Assembly (NCBI GenBank): GCA_018303105.1
Contig: JAGVYU010000013.1
Location: 1 to 47,554 of the forward strand
Source of the DNA: Candidatus Woesearchaeota archaeon
GTDB lineage: Archaea; Nanobdellota; Nanobdellia; Woesearchaeales; JAGVYU01
Direction of reading: 5' to 3'
Length of the DNA stretch: 47,554 bases
Part shown: in pieces, positions 1-8,675 of the stretch
How the letters are laid out: each line of letters starts with the position of its first letter
Position numbering within the stretch: the stretch's first letter is position 1
Made by a program: the position numbers and the translations under genes
The notes under the pieces: generated by a model
What the model saw: only the letters and a program-made list of their open reading frames with translations
Database searches by the model: none
Told to the model about the DNA's origin: nothing

Positions 1-176
1 ATAAATCTTTCGGAGGGGACTCTGGAAAGGCAGAAGATCTTTTCTATAAAAGCGAGCTTGATTTTGAGGATTCTATCGTAAGCGGTTAAGGTAAATCCGA
101 GTTAGTTCATTCTAGATCAAGGGCATCTGGCGCTGTATAATGCGACGGGCGTGAGTTATCAGATTTCATAGAATCA

Positions 177-194
177 CTCGAAAGGTTTATATAT
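177..194 (+). promoter_or_regulatory. BRE/TATA promoter of the first lipoprotein gene
   Basis: CGAAAG (179-184) is followed by TTTATATAT (186-194). The spacing predicts transcription starting near 212-216, at the ATG at 215, so the message is probably leaderless. The CTCGAAAG-TTTATA arrangement is repeated in the promoters of two other surface-protein genes in this window (14796-14812 and 18782-18798, minus strand). Confidence 0.65.
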
Positions 195-214
195 TTTGAA
201 ACGGCGTGAATCAT

Positions 215-2011
215 ATGCTAATGAGGAATCATAAACTTGTACTGTTTCTTATCTTATCTGTTGTTCTCCTGTTGATCGTCGCGTGCCAGGGTTCGATTTA
301 TTCAAGGATGGGTGGTAAGACGGGTATGGCGTTCTTTCCCGGACCTTCCGGCTCTAATGTGTATTGTGAGGATCCGGATGATTCAAGAACATATCCGTAC
401 TGGGATCCCTCGTTTGTTCCATTAGCAAAGGAATCCTTTAAACGCGCGACAACAGTAACGGGAGTTCATTATCAACAGCCAGGTGTGATAATTTCCAGGG
501 GAGACCGGTGCATTCAAGAGGGAGATTCATCGTTGACCTCACCTGATGAAGTATCAAGAGGGGCACAAGTGGGTGCTCTCGTTGAATATTTTTGCCAGGA
601 TAATCTTATCGTAAACCACTTCAACGCTTATTGCAAGTCGGAGTTTGATTATAGCTATGGTTGCGAGTCTGGAAGATGCGTTAAGCAATATCCAGAGTTT
701 AGTATTCTTTCCGTCTTATCGGCACCAAGTGTGTATTCTCCGAATAAACAAGTGTTTTGGCTCAAACTCTTTGACACGGGAAAAAACATCATTCCTGCTG
801 GTAATATTATTAAAGTATGCAGAAAGGAGTCACTGCAGCAATCCTCTTGCGATAAGATCTATGAATTTAGGTCTTTGGGGATTCAAGGTCACACATTTCC
901 ACCAGAGATGCTAATCGGTTACAACACGCTGAGCCCAATTAGGGTCTTCATAGGCACAAGTACAGATTTCGACAAATACAATCCAAACAATAATTGGGAT
1001 GATGCGCCCCTCACGAATCCCATTCGAGATGCTTATTTTATCGTTGATCCATTTAATGAATACCAAGAACTCGATGAATCAAATAATGTATTTCACTTCG
1101 TTGAAGAGCGCCCTCTTTCACCATCATATCCTGCTGATATCTTATCCCGTTGCTCATCAACCAAGGAGTTTCCTCCGGGAGGGGAGAATTACCACGATCA
1201 GTACGGGTTTGAGTATTGTACTTCCACTGGATCTTCGGGAGGGGGAATTTTTAAATCAAATGGATGGATTATGAAAAAAGGGGAATATATCATCGAGGAC
1301 ATTTGGCAAACATTTGGAAGTGATCAGGTAAATGAGGATGTATTGAAGGCATACTTTGCTAAGATGAAATCTAATTTATTGCTTAAAAAAATTAATTTTG
1401 GCAGCCTGAACTATCCAGTCTATACCGGGAATGGTGACCAAGGGAATTTACCTAACGGCGACAAGTCCGTGTACATGTTGCTCATTAAGGGAGGAGGTAC
1501 ACAACTCCAAGTTCGAGTATTTCTCTGTAAGAATGTGATCATGGACAATGTAGAGGGGTGCCAAGCGATTCTAGAAGACTACATCGTGAGAGAATATCTT
1601 GATTGCAACACTGGCAATTGGGGTTTTGACCAAGATATTGACCCAAGGTCTCCTTGCTTGTGCAAGGACACGGATGACACTTCAATTGATCCTGTTGGGA
1701 GTTACAAAACGAGTGCATATATTCTCACGACTTCAGGGAAGGGGGATACTCCACTCCTCACAAGGGATGTGTGTCAAAATGACGCAGTGCTGACTGAGTA
1801 CTCCTGCTCAGATGATGGCAAATCAAGTGTTCACACTACTTTTGATTGTGGAACACTGCCTGACGCGTCCTATTTCTGTTCTGATCGAAGATGTGCTCAG
1901 AAAATTCCAAGTGCAACATCATCATCTGCGTCGCCGGCGCCATTTGCAAAAAACGTAGTCATCACGGATCAAGCTGCTGAGGCCTTGATTGCACAGTACG
2001 AAGAAAAATAG
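215..2011 (+). CDS. secreted lipoprotein with two copies of a cysteine-rich domain and a CARDB-like domain
   Basis: The N-terminus has a hydrophobic stretch ending in IVAC, a lipobox, so the mature protein is probably a lipid-anchored surface protein. Residues about 48-150 carry a domain with the pattern CxDPDD, RGDRCI, LVEYxC, VNHxNxxC, GCxxGxCV. A diverged second copy is at about 460-565 (CKDTDDT, CQND, LTEYSC, FDC, FCSDRRC). Two copies of the same domain occur in the large protein at 14873-18709. Between the copies is a CARDB-like beta region (about 155-300) ending in a VDPxNExxELDESNN-type motif. Function is unknown; adhesion or envelope structure is inferred. ATG 215 is preferred from promoter spacing; GTG 206 and ATG 221 are alternatives. 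The gene stands alone. Confidence 0.8.
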   Translation: MLMRNHKLVLFLILSVVLLLIVACQGSIYSRMGGKTGMAFFPGPSGSNVYCEDPDDSRTYPYWDPSFVPLAKESFKRATTVTGVHYQQPGVIISRGDRCIQEGDSSLTSPDEVSRGAQVGALVEYFCQDNLIVNHFNAYCKSEFDYSYGCESGRCVKQYPEFSILSVLSAPSVYSPNKQVFWLKLFDTGKNIIPAGNIIKVCRKESLQQSSCDKIYEFRSLGIQGHTFPPEMLIGYNTLSPIRVFIGTSTDFDKYNPNNNWDDAPLTNPIRDAYFIVDPFNEYQELDESNNVFHFVEERPLSPSYPADILSRCSSTKEFPPGGENYHDQYGFEYCTSTGSSGGGIFKSNGWIMKKGEYIIEDIWQTFGSDQVNEDVLKAYFAKMKSNLLLKKINFGSLNYPVYTGNGDQGNLPNGDKSVYMLLIKGGGTQLQVRVFLCKNVIMDNVEGCQAILEDYIVREYLDCNTGNWGFDQDIDPRSPCLCKDTDDTSIDPVGSYKTSAYILTTSGKGDTPLLTRDVCQNDAVLTEYSCSDDGKSSVHTTFDCGTLPDASYFCSDRRCAQKIPSATSSSASPAPFAKNVVITDQAAEALIAQYEEK

Positions 2012-2129
2012 GATCTGGACCTGCATGATCCAGGTGAAACTCCGTACATAGTATGCAGGGGATTCGATGAATTGATAACAATAGAATCAGGTGCTTTCGT
2101 GCTGAAAATCCTATTCCCTTAAAAAAAGT

Positions 2130-2179
2130 TTCCGACACTCGAAACCCGTGCGGTTTCGATACTCGGAAGCATGGCTTCC
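2130..2179. repeat. two overlapping hairpins upstream of the pilin promoter
   Basis: Arms 2130-2146 and 2152-2168 form a stem interrupted by a 3-base internal loop (6 and 8 matched pairs, 5-base loop). GGAAGC (2165-2170) and GCTTCC (2174-2179) form a second, perfect stem sharing bases with the first. An A7 tract precedes them. They lie between the lipoprotein stop codon and the pilin TATA box, so they could end the upstream transcript or be an operator. Confidence 0.5.
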
Positions 2180-2184
2180 GATAC

Positions 2185-2249
2185 TTTTATATACCACCAA
2201 TGCTAAGATTCCAGTACTAGTATACATTTTTATGATATAAAAGAGGTGA
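2185..2249 (+). promoter_or_regulatory. pilin promoter and Shine-Dalgarno site
   Basis: TTTTATATA (2185-2193) predicts a start near 2215 and a leader of about 40 bases. The leader ends in GAGGTGA (2243-2249), five bases before the ATG at 2254. A strong Shine-Dalgarno site with a real leader contrasts with the leaderless genes nearby and suits a highly expressed structural protein. Confidence 0.6.
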
Positions 2250-2253
2250 GTAA

Positions 2254-2745
2254 ATGAAAGGAAGGAAAGCACAAGCCGCTATGGAGTTCTTGATGACGTA
2301 CGGCTGGGCCATCCTTGTTGTCCTGGTTGCCATTGGTGCATTGGCCTATTTCGGAGTGTTGAACCCGAGTAGATTCCTGCCCAATAGCTGTACATTAATC
2401 CCGGGACTGTCCTGTGATGAGTTCAAGGTCACAAGTGGCTTAGCTGGCGCTGGTACCGTCAACATTATCATCCGTAACGGAGCCGGAGACTCTATTGATT
2501 TCTCCAGCATCTACATTGATGTTGACAGAAGTGGTGCGTATGAGGCAGCTAATGATTGCGCAAAGACTGCGCCTGCTGATCCCCTGGCAATTGCGGATGG
2601 CGCGCAGGTAACGTATGATTTCACATGCGCTCCAGCAATCACGATTGACAGCCGATTTAGAGCGGACATCCGTGGCGTCTACACGAAAGGATCAAGCACG
2701 TTAACGCATAACCTGGCTGGATCGATTGTGGCAAAAGCTGAATAA
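2254..2745 (+). CDS. pilin-like protein with class III signal peptide
   Basis: A short basic start (MKGRK) is followed by AQAAMEF and a long hydrophobic helix (residues about 10-35). This is the arrangement of archaeal type IV pilin/archaellin precursors that are cut before the helix by a prepilin peptidase, leaving a Glu near position 5 of the mature protein. The remainder (about 130 residues, two Cys pairs) looks like a small beta-rich head domain. At 163 residues the length suits a pilin. Subunit of a surface filament is inferred; no assembly ATPase or membrane platform gene is present in the window. The last codons and the stop lie inside a 32-bp tandem duplication. Confidence 0.85.
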   Translation: MKGRKAQAAMEFLMTYGWAILVVLVAIGALAYFGVLNPSRFLPNSCTLIPGLSCDEFKVTSGLAGAGTVNIIIRNGAGDSIDFSSIYIDVDRSGAYEAANDCAKTAPADPLAIADGAQVTYDFTCAPAITIDSRFRADIRGVYTKGSSTLTHNLAGSIVAKAE

Positions 2746-2799
2746 GCTTATTATTTTCTTTTTTTATAGCTGAATAAGCTTATTATTTTCTTTTTTTAT
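2736..2799. repeat. perfect 32-bp tandem duplication carrying the pilin stop codon and terminator
   Basis: Bases 2736-2767 are repeated exactly at 2768-2799. Each unit has the 12-base palindrome AATAAGCTTATT followed by a T7 tract, a plausible intrinsic terminator. The first copy also contains the last codons and stop of the pilin gene. Confidence 0.9.
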
Positions 2800-2823
2800 C
2801 TTATTCTTAGAAAGGACGCGTCG

Positions 2824-3552
2824 TCACCTAGTCAGCAGCCATTCTTGAACTGAGAACGTCCATTCCGTGAACGAAGGGGCAATGAACATGCTCACTCGAA
2901 ATTGAAGCTCGAGTAGGAATAATGCTCCTAAGAGTATAAAAAACACTCCCGCAGCCACGTGTGTCGTGTGCAGGTAGAGTTGTCTATGAAATAAACGGAC
3001 CGTGAAGACCCTTCCAAGAAGGATTTTCCAGATACTATGTGTTTTTGGCAGCGCATCAAGCCAGTAGGAGATCCCGAAAAAAGGGAGTAAGAGGCCAATA
3101 CCATAAACAAAGAGGAGTACTGCGCCTTGAATCTGTGATCCCGTTCCTGCCGCGAGGACAAGGATTACCCCAAGGATGGGCCCTATGCATCCAGTCCATG
3201 TGATTCCGAGGAGTGATCCAAAAGCAAAACTGCTTTTCGCGCTGAAGTGCTTTGGCTTGAACAAACTCAATCCAACAAAAACCCCGTAAATAATCAGCAG
3301 AAATCCCATAATCATGAGGATTGTTCGTTTATGAACAAGGAGAAATCCCCCAATGGACCCCGCAAACGCTCCCAGGAGCACAAATACGAGGGACATTCCA
3401 AGTGATAGGAAAAGTGTGTTCCTTAGGAGTTGCCCGCGCCGTGCATTTGTGAGGTGTGCGGCATATCCGGGTAGAATGGGCAGGGAGCATGGTGCTATGA
3501 CGGTGAGCATTCCTCCAATAAGGGCAATGAAGAGATACACAATAAATTCCAT
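2824..3552 (-). CDS. ccdA: CcdA/DsbD-type transmembrane thiol-disulfide electron carrier
   Basis: A polytopic membrane protein (about six helices) of the cytochrome c biogenesis CcdA/DsbD family. The two conserved cysteines are visible: one in the APCSLPILPGY motif near residue 21, the other in WTGCIGP near residue 121. They pass reducing power from cytoplasmic thioredoxin to the outside of the membrane. The 242-residue length is normal. No cytochrome c maturation genes are near, so a role in disulfide exchange for the Cys-rich surface proteins here is a reasonable inference. It is divergent from the gene at 3646, with a TATA-like element just upstream of the start on the minus strand. Confidence 0.85.
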   Translation of the reverse strand: MEFIVYLFIALIGGMLTVIAPCSLPILPGYAAHLTNARRGQLLRNTLFLSLGMSLVFVLLGAFAGSIGGFLLVHKRTILMIMGFLLIIYGVFVGLSLFKPKHFSAKSSFAFGSLLGITWTGCIGPILGVILVLAAGTGSQIQGAVLLFVYGIGLLLPFFGISYWLDALPKTHSIWKILLGRVFTVRLFHRQLYLHTTHVAAGVFFILLGALFLLELQFRVSMFIAPSFTEWTFSVQEWLLTR

Positions 3553-3610
3553 GATTGAAAAGCTGTAGGGGGCTTTTTAAAACATATGAATTTGAGTTCC
3601 ATTAAGCAGT

Positions 3611-3624
3611 AAAATATATATACC
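3611..3624 (+). promoter_or_regulatory. TATA promoter of the surface-protein gene
   Basis: AAAATATATATACC is centred about 27 bases before position 3643. This favours the ATG at 3646 over the in-frame ATG at 3634. Confidence 0.55.
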
Positions 3625-3645
3625 CTGATTTCGATGTTTAAGGCT

Positions 3646-5253
3646 ATGAAGCTCTTCTGGCTCCTCAGCGTGCTTTGCATCCTGGCTGCGCTCACCGTAT
3701 TCGCTGGAGAAAAAGTCTATTATGACGAGGTCACCGCGCATGGCAGCTCTATCTTGGTCGCAAATGACTCGTATCTGTTCACGATTAACGCGGCAGGCCT
3801 CTCAAGCTTTAGTTCTCAGACAACCGGAGGATTAATTGTATACAATAACACATGCGAGGATCACGGGCTTCTGCAGTTTTGCGTGTCTGAGGCACAAGTG
3901 GACTATAAGAATTTCACATTAGACAAGGATTATTTCAAGGCGAGAGTCAAAATCTATAAAAAAACTGCCGAGGTTGACCTCGCAAGGGAATTTGAACCTG
4001 ATGACCTCATCACAGATAAAAAAAGCTATGTGCTCGCGACGTTGGAGAATACGGGAGATGAGCATGCGACAAATATTGTGTTTAAGGACCCGTACAAAAA
4101 CTTTACGATTTCTATCATTCATGGCGACTGCACGCTGAGCGGAGACACGATCGTTTGGAAGACTGCGTTGTTTCCTGGGAAAAAACAGACGTGCAGGTAT
4201 GCTGTAACTCCCTTATTTACGGGTTCATTCACGTCGATTGCCCAGCTTACCTACTTCGATGGCGTTGCAACCGTCAATGAGACAGATAAGAAGACGTTTG
4301 ATGTTCAGCAATCGCTTCTTGATGTAGCGTATGGAACGAGCAAAAGGATTATTGCATTGGGTGAGCAGTTTAATATCTCCGTGAATCTTACGAATAATGA
4401 GAACAGTGTTTTTTCCGGCTCGAGTTCCGTGAGCATCCCGATTGGATTTACTGTTGTGGACAAGTCTCGGGGGTTGCAGTATCAAGGATCAACCCTCGCG
4501 TGGAAAGGGGCGCTTAACCCTGATGATACCGTTACATATAACGCGACAATACAGGCAGGTCGCATTGGTGCGTATAACATTAAGTTGGAGAACAGCTTCT
4601 ACTATGAGTACGAGCTTACAAGCGCGGTTACGCAGATTCTGCTTACCGTTATTTTGGATAATGTCACCGTGGTCACAAATCTCAAGAGCAGCTATCATTC
4701 AGGGGAGAACATGAATTTTTTTCTGAATGTGAAGAATCCAAGCAAGCGCTATCATTATTACGATGCTCAGATTACAGCCAAAAGCGACCTGACGCAGGTT
4801 CACGCAGAGAAGCAGGGTGACTTAATGAAGGGAAATTATATTGAGCTCTTGAACACGAACCTTCTCGCTCCCGTCGTCACAAAAAAAACCGTGTTTCCGA
4901 TTACAGTGGATATCGAATACAAGACGGATGCTGGTCAGATTGTTGAGCAGCATGAGACTGTTAAAGTGACCGTGTTGCCGTTGGGTCAGGAAGAGGAGGA
5001 AACACTGCCTGAGGAGGTTATAGAAGAAACCCCCATCGAGCCCGTACAGCAGCCGCAGCCATCATCTGCAGATGTAAAAGAGCCGTTCTTCAAGAATCCC
5101 ATGATGCTTTTTATTGACGGCGTGATTGTGCTCTTAATAATTGTTTTTGTCATGATGTTGTTTGGAAGAAAACGCAAAGTCAATGTAAACAAGATCTTTG
5201 TTGATGATGATACGAAACAAAACCTCGAAAAAAGTGTTGGCAAGAAACCTTAA
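3646..5253 (+). CDS. C-terminally membrane-anchored surface protein with repeated beta domains
   Basis: A signal peptide (MKLFWLLSVLCILAALTVFA) is followed by an all-beta ectodomain of roughly 450 residues. It contains at least three COG1361/NEW3-like units of the kind found in archaeal S-layer-associated proteins (for example LTNNENSVFSG and LNVKNPSKRYHYYD). A Glu/Pro-rich linker then leads to one C-terminal helix (about 485-505) and a short basic cytoplasmic tail. Many N-x-S/T sequons suggest that it is an AglB substrate. Function beyond envelope structure is unknown. The 3' end overlaps the DUF192 gene, so the two are probably co-transcribed. Confidence 0.75.
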   Translation: MKLFWLLSVLCILAALTVFAGEKVYYDEVTAHGSSILVANDSYLFTINAAGLSSFSSQTTGGLIVYNNTCEDHGLLQFCVSEAQVDYKNFTLDKDYFKARVKIYKKTAEVDLAREFEPDDLITDKKSYVLATLENTGDEHATNIVFKDPYKNFTISIIHGDCTLSGDTIVWKTALFPGKKQTCRYAVTPLFTGSFTSIAQLTYFDGVATVNETDKKTFDVQQSLLDVAYGTSKRIIALGEQFNISVNLTNNENSVFSGSSSVSIPIGFTVVDKSRGLQYQGSTLAWKGALNPDDTVTYNATIQAGRIGAYNIKLENSFYYEYELTSAVTQILLTVILDNVTVVTNLKSSYHSGENMNFFLNVKNPSKRYHYYDAQITAKSDLTQVHAEKQGDLMKGNYIELLNTNLLAPVVTKKTVFPITVDIEYKTDAGQIVEQHETVKVTVLPLGQEEEETLPEEVIEETPIEPVQQPQPSSADVKEPFFKNPMMLFIDGVIVLLIIVFVMMLFGRKRKVNVNKIFVDDDTKQNLEKSVGKKP

Positions 5254-5560
5254 GCACTGCCATTCCGCATGGGCTAAGGGCCTGGGATGTATGTTCACGT
5301 TCTCAATGAAACACGCGCTTATCTTTCATTTCAAAAAACAGGCATACGCTGACTTGCACATGTTCTTTGTATTTCATCCGATTGATGTGCTGTGGCTTGA
5401 CGGCAAGAAAAGAGTCGTCGATCTGGAGAAAAAGCTTTTGCCATTCACATATCGCAGTGCGAGATGCAAATCAAAATTCGTTTTGGAGTTTGAACCCGGA
5501 ACAATTCAAAAAACGAGGACGAAATTGGGAGATCTTATTTATTTCGCTAACAACGCCTGA
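5234..5560 (+). CDS. DUF192 family protein
   Basis: Residues about 12-70 follow the DUF192 pattern: a GLxCMF turn, then FHPIDVLWLDGKKRVVDLE, matching the usual PLDVLFLDxxxRVV core, and a late LEFEPGTI strand. DUF192 proteins are small single-domain beta proteins of unknown biochemical role. GTG 5234 is chosen because it overlaps the end of the previous gene by about 20 bases and leaves a normal length (108 residues). ATGs at 5198, 5201 and 5204 are alternatives. The 3' end overlaps the convergent gene at 5539 by 22 bases. Confidence 0.7.
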   Translation: MLARNLKHCHSAWAKGLGCMFTFSMKHALIFHFKKQAYADLHMFFVFHPIDVLWLDGKKRVVDLEKKLLPFTYRSARCKSKFVLEFEPGTIQKTRTKLGDLIYFANNA

Positions 5561-6174
5561 ATTTCTAGCTTACTGTGCCCCATGCGATGCAAGGCATCGT
5601 AGACATTAACACGCGCGTTTTTCGTTTTTTGGTGCTCAGTAACGAGGAAACTGACCATGCTTTCATACGGGATTCGAAAGTCCTTGTTATGCTGCTGCGC
5701 CTTGAGTTCGTCACGTAAAATATATGTCTTTACGCCAACAAGGCCGATGCCGAGAAAATACACCGCGTCAAGCGTTGTGCACCACATGCCTTTCTCAAAT
5801 TTCTTTTCTGGATCTGCGCGATACTCGGGATCTCCGAGGTAAGCGTCATTCAGGGCAGGGCCCTGTTCTGGAGCAGGTTGTTCTACGTCGGGTGAGTGTG
5901 CATATTCCTGCGCGATTGCCGCAACATATTCAAGACCCGGCCTTCCTTTCTCGGATAAGTGATTAAGGACATCGAGCAGCCTTCGCATCGGATTTGCCTT
6001 CGTTCCTCCTGTCACCGGTACCTCCCGCAAGAGCATGGTAAGCCCCTGCGGTTTCAGTCCGGGATTTGCCTTCCTCATGGCTTTCAACAAATGCTCCTTA
6101 TCAATTGAAGATTCAAGGTCGGAATCTGGAACTTGCACGATGAATGCCTGCGCCTGAGCGATGTATGGTATCAT
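5539..6174 (-). CDS. hypothetical protein
   Basis: I do not recognise the family. The 211-residue protein has no signal peptide and no clear membrane segment. The N-terminal part (LESSIDKEHLLKAMRKANPG) looks helical, the middle is acidic and Pro-rich, and the C-terminus is a helical stretch (MVSFLVTEHQKTKN, LHRMGHSKLEIQALL) that could be a small nucleic-acid- or protein-binding domain. The ATG at 6174 is used because longer starts overlap the permease gene upstream. The two minus-strand genes are 53 bases apart and may be one unit. Confidence 0.6.
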   Translation of the reverse strand: MIPYIAQAQAFIVQVPDSDLESSIDKEHLLKAMRKANPGLKPQGLTMLLREVPVTGGTKANPMRRLLDVLNHLSEKGRPGLEYVAAIAQEYAHSPDVEQPAPEQGPALNDAYLGDPEYRADPEKKFEKGMWCTTLDAVYFLGIGLVGVKTYILRDELKAQQHNKDFRIPYESMVSFLVTEHQKTKNARVNVYDALHRMGHSKLEIQALLAK

Positions 6175-6227
6175 GAACGTGGACTGGGTGGCGTCTTTTT
6201 GTGCTTTGTGGCAGTGGAATATAGATA

Positions 6228-6977
6228 TTAGAAGAAAATGAGTTTTACCGCGCATCCAATAACAACGAGCAAGACGATATACCGTATCCACTCTTCACCT
6301 TTTTTGAGGCCATACTGCGTTCCAAAATAAGATCCTAACATAAGGCCGACTGAAAGAGCAAAAAAGAGCTTCCAATCAACTGCCCCGCCAACGATAAAAA
6401 CAATTGATGCCAAACAAGTTCCAATATAGGATGCGAAGCGCCAAAGAGCGGATGCTGAAATATAGCTTTTTCCATACACCCACATGTAAAGCGATGCGTA
6501 GAGTGGACCGAGTCCGCCTGTAAGCGTCCCAAAAAAAGAAATAATGAGTGTGCCAAAAAATGCAAAAATGTGGCGATACGCGGGAGAAAATGGGGATTTG
6601 TGTTCTTTCATTCCAAAAGTTTTGTTGAGGAATAAGATGATTGCAACAATAAGGAGCAGGATACCAAGGAAGAGATCAAGCCAGCCTTTAAATAGTGAAA
6701 GCGTTGCGAATCCTGCAAGCACGCCCCCAATTGAAGTTGGAATCATTAAATAAGCAACCAGCTTCCAGTCTACGCGCTTCTTCTTGTTTAATAAATAGAG
6801 ACTGGGGAGATCACCAACCAAACTGCTCACGCGGGATGTTCCAATGACTATAGCTGCAGGAAAACCCAAAAAAATAAGGACCGGGCGCATCACAAGACCA
6901 ACCCCTCCACTAATAGCGCCTATAAACATCGTAACAAAGCTGAACAAGAATGCTATGATGAGCAAAATGGATTCCAT
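6228..6977 (-). CDS. TauE/SafE (DUF81) family membrane permease
   Basis: A 249-residue polytopic protein with seven or eight helices in two related halves. The glycine-rich signature of each half is visible (FVTMFIGAISGGVGLVMRP near residues 13-31 and IISFFGTLTGGLGPLYASL in the second half). The family exports or takes up organosulfur and other small anions; the substrate here cannot be assigned. The ATG at 6977 removes 30 non-hydrophobic residues from the longest frame and lies just after a GAGGG sequence. Confidence 0.8.
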   Translation of the reverse strand: MESILLIIAFLFSFVTMFIGAISGGVGLVMRPVLIFLGFPAAIVIGTSRVSSLVGDLPSLYLLNKKKRVDWKLVAYLMIPTSIGGVLAGFATLSLFKGWLDLFLGILLLIVAIILFLNKTFGMKEHKSPFSPAYRHIFAFFGTLIISFFGTLTGGLGPLYASLYMWVYGKSYISASALWRFASYIGTCLASIVFIVGGAVDWKLFFALSVGLMLGSYFGTQYGLKKGEEWIRYIVLLVVIGCAVKLIFF

Positions 6978-7035
6978 AACCCTCAAAGGAAGAACATAAT
7001 GTAAAAAGCTTTCGAATTGGGAAAAATTTTGGAGT

Positions 7036-7509
7036 TCACCAGATCCGGCCTTCGGTGGAAACCCCATTATTAAAAAGAGTGAGAGAAAGCTCTAATGCAA
7101 TGATGCCTTCCAGTTTTTCTTGGGCTGTCAAGCTCGTTCGCGCCTTTCCCATTCTCATGCAGAAAGGTTCGGAATCGCTATCAAGGTGAGGAAGTTCTAT
7201 GTGGACGGGAGTATTACAACAAAGTGTAGTTAGGTTGCTGCCTGCAAGCGCAATCTCAACAACATATCCATTGTCAGTCGGATGAAGAACTTTAATCGAT
7301 TCAATTCTTTGCTCTTCATAAACGGGTAATCCGACGTGACTCCAGCCTTTTATATATCTGGCGGGAACATGTATCCCCGCGTAAGCCAATGCGTGCATCA
7401 CCGCAGTGTTTGAAGGCACGGAGCCTGCAACTTTTCCTTCGGCTAACTCATACAGGATAGTCACTGGCTTCGGTAATGTTGACAGATCAACAAGGCTTTC
7501 TTCTGCCAT
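7036..7509 (-). CDS. hypothetical protein
   Basis: A 157-residue soluble protein with no recognised family. The sequence alternates short strands and helices (VTILYELAEGKVAG, MHALAYAGIHVPARYIKGW, VGLPVYEEQRIESIKVL), includes a CC pair (LTTLCCNTPVHIELP), and ends in a helix (AQEKLEGIIALELSLTLF). The ATG at 7509 is fixed by a TATA element at 7531-7540 at leaderless spacing. It may follow the GH17 gene but has its own promoter. Confidence 0.6.
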   Translation of the reverse strand: MAEESLVDLSTLPKPVTILYELAEGKVAGSVPSNTAVMHALAYAGIHVPARYIKGWSHVGLPVYEEQRIESIKVLHPTDNGYVVEIALAGSNLTTLCCNTPVHIELPHLDSDSEPFCMRMGKARTSLTAQEKLEGIIALELSLTLFNNGVSTEGRIW

Positions 7510-7530
7510 ATTTTTTGGTAGTGCAAATAG

Positions 7531-7540
7531 GCTTATAAAC
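7531..7540 (-). promoter_or_regulatory. TATA promoter of the hypothetical gene at 7036-7509
   Basis: On the minus strand GGTTTATAAG precedes the ATG at 7509 by about 25 bases. This is a leaderless arrangement and identifies the start codon. Confidence 0.5.
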
Positions 7541-7598
7541 CTTATCTCATGCCACCACTGTAAAAGGAGTACAGAAAACAAAAACTCGCTGCTCGGAA

Positions 7599-8543
7599 CT
7601 ATCTCAGCAGAATGCCTGTGGGAATATCTCCAATGATTCCCGCCGCAAGCTTTGGATTCCGTGAAGCATCCCATAATCCCCAATGCGGCTCAACGGGATG
7701 CCAGTTTTTCCATAGTTGATCAAATGCCTCAAAATAGTGGAAATGCATTCCGGATGTATTCATGAGTGCATAATAATCGCGCTGTCCTTCTTCGCTTAAA
7801 CCAGACGCTCCCTCTGTAGGCAGCCCGCATTCGCCAAGAATAACGAGTTTGCCGTTCGCTCTCGCTACAATCTCATCATGCCGTGCCCGTGTCCATGTGT
7901 ATGCCTGCGAAGGATTTGTGATACTTGCGCGTACGACTCGGATCGCTGCCGCCGTATCCGACCAGAAAGGATGAATGTTGGGAAACAGCCAGTCTCCCGT
8001 GTCCAAAACCCACTGCTCGCTATACCTTGGCAGCACTTCAGATGTTGTAACGGGTTTCCCTGTTTCCGCCCTGAGAGCATTGATATAATCGGTAAGTTCA
8101 TAAAAAGTATAGCGTATGTATAATCCTTCGTTTCCGGCGGCGTAGCCATCCACATGGGATGCTGCGTTCACGGCATTTGTCCATTCTTCGCTTCCCGTTC
8201 CATCGCGGTCAATATCCCATATACCCATAATAACAGAAAGCCCCCTATCTTTTGCAAGCCGGGGTATTTCCCGTAATCCGTTATTTGCTCCATACGTTCT
8301 TATTCCCGTAATTCCCGCAGCAACCAGAATGTCTAAGTCCGCTTCAATGCTGCTTATTGAAGCATACGTGCCTGTATTTGGGTTGTAATTCGTGGGATTC
8401 ATAGCACTCCAATTTCCGAAGGTGAGAAACTGCTGTTCTGTAGCTGCTAGTGGATTCTTCTGTGCGTGGACGACTGGAATATTAAGCGCAGCAGCACCCA
8501 TCGCTGCCAACGTTTCAATAAACATTCTTCTATCCATGCACAT
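7599..8543 (-). CDS. exported glycoside hydrolase family 17-like protein (beta-1,3-glucanase type)
   Basis: A (beta/alpha)8 hydrolase of the GH17 type. Candidate catalytic residues are both in recognisable places: the acid/base Glu139 in AAGNEGLY, and the nucleophile Glu238 in VILGECGLPTEG, matching the GETGWPS motif of the family. ITGIRTYGANNG and FPNIHPFW also match the fold. The N-terminus MDRRMFIETLAAMGAAALN looks like a twin-arginine signal, so folded export is likely. GH17 enzymes cut beta-1,3-glucans such as laminarin. This type is commoner in bacteria and eukaryotes, which suggests gene transfer. Length (314) is normal for a single catalytic domain. Confidence 0.8.
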   Translation of the reverse strand: MCMDRRMFIETLAAMGAAALNIPVVHAQKNPLAATEQQFLTFGNWSAMNPTNYNPNTGTYASISSIEADLDILVAAGITGIRTYGANNGLREIPRLAKDRGLSVIMGIWDIDRDGTGSEEWTNAVNAASHVDGYAAGNEGLYIRYTFYELTDYINALRAETGKPVTTSEVLPRYSEQWVLDTGDWLFPNIHPFWSDTAAAIRVVRASITNPSQAYTWTRARHDEIVARANGKLVILGECGLPTEGASGLSEEGQRDYYALMNTSGMHFHYFEAFDQLWKNWHPVEPHWGLWDASRNPKLAAGIIGDIPTGILLR

Positions 8544-8675
8544 TGAGAATGCGTGTGAGTTTAAAATACCTTATTTTAATACGGCAGAAACGTAAGGAAG
8601 CTTGAGCGTAAGGTGAATTTCCCTGGTATTGCACCAATAGAACATTTATTAAGACAGCACAATCACAAGCTCCTC

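Noticed and set aside
1-205. Possible C-terminal end of a gene entering from the left edge
   Set aside because: Two different plus-strand frames are open from the edge to stops near 80-89. Neither can be preferred without upstream sequence, so no gene is claimed.
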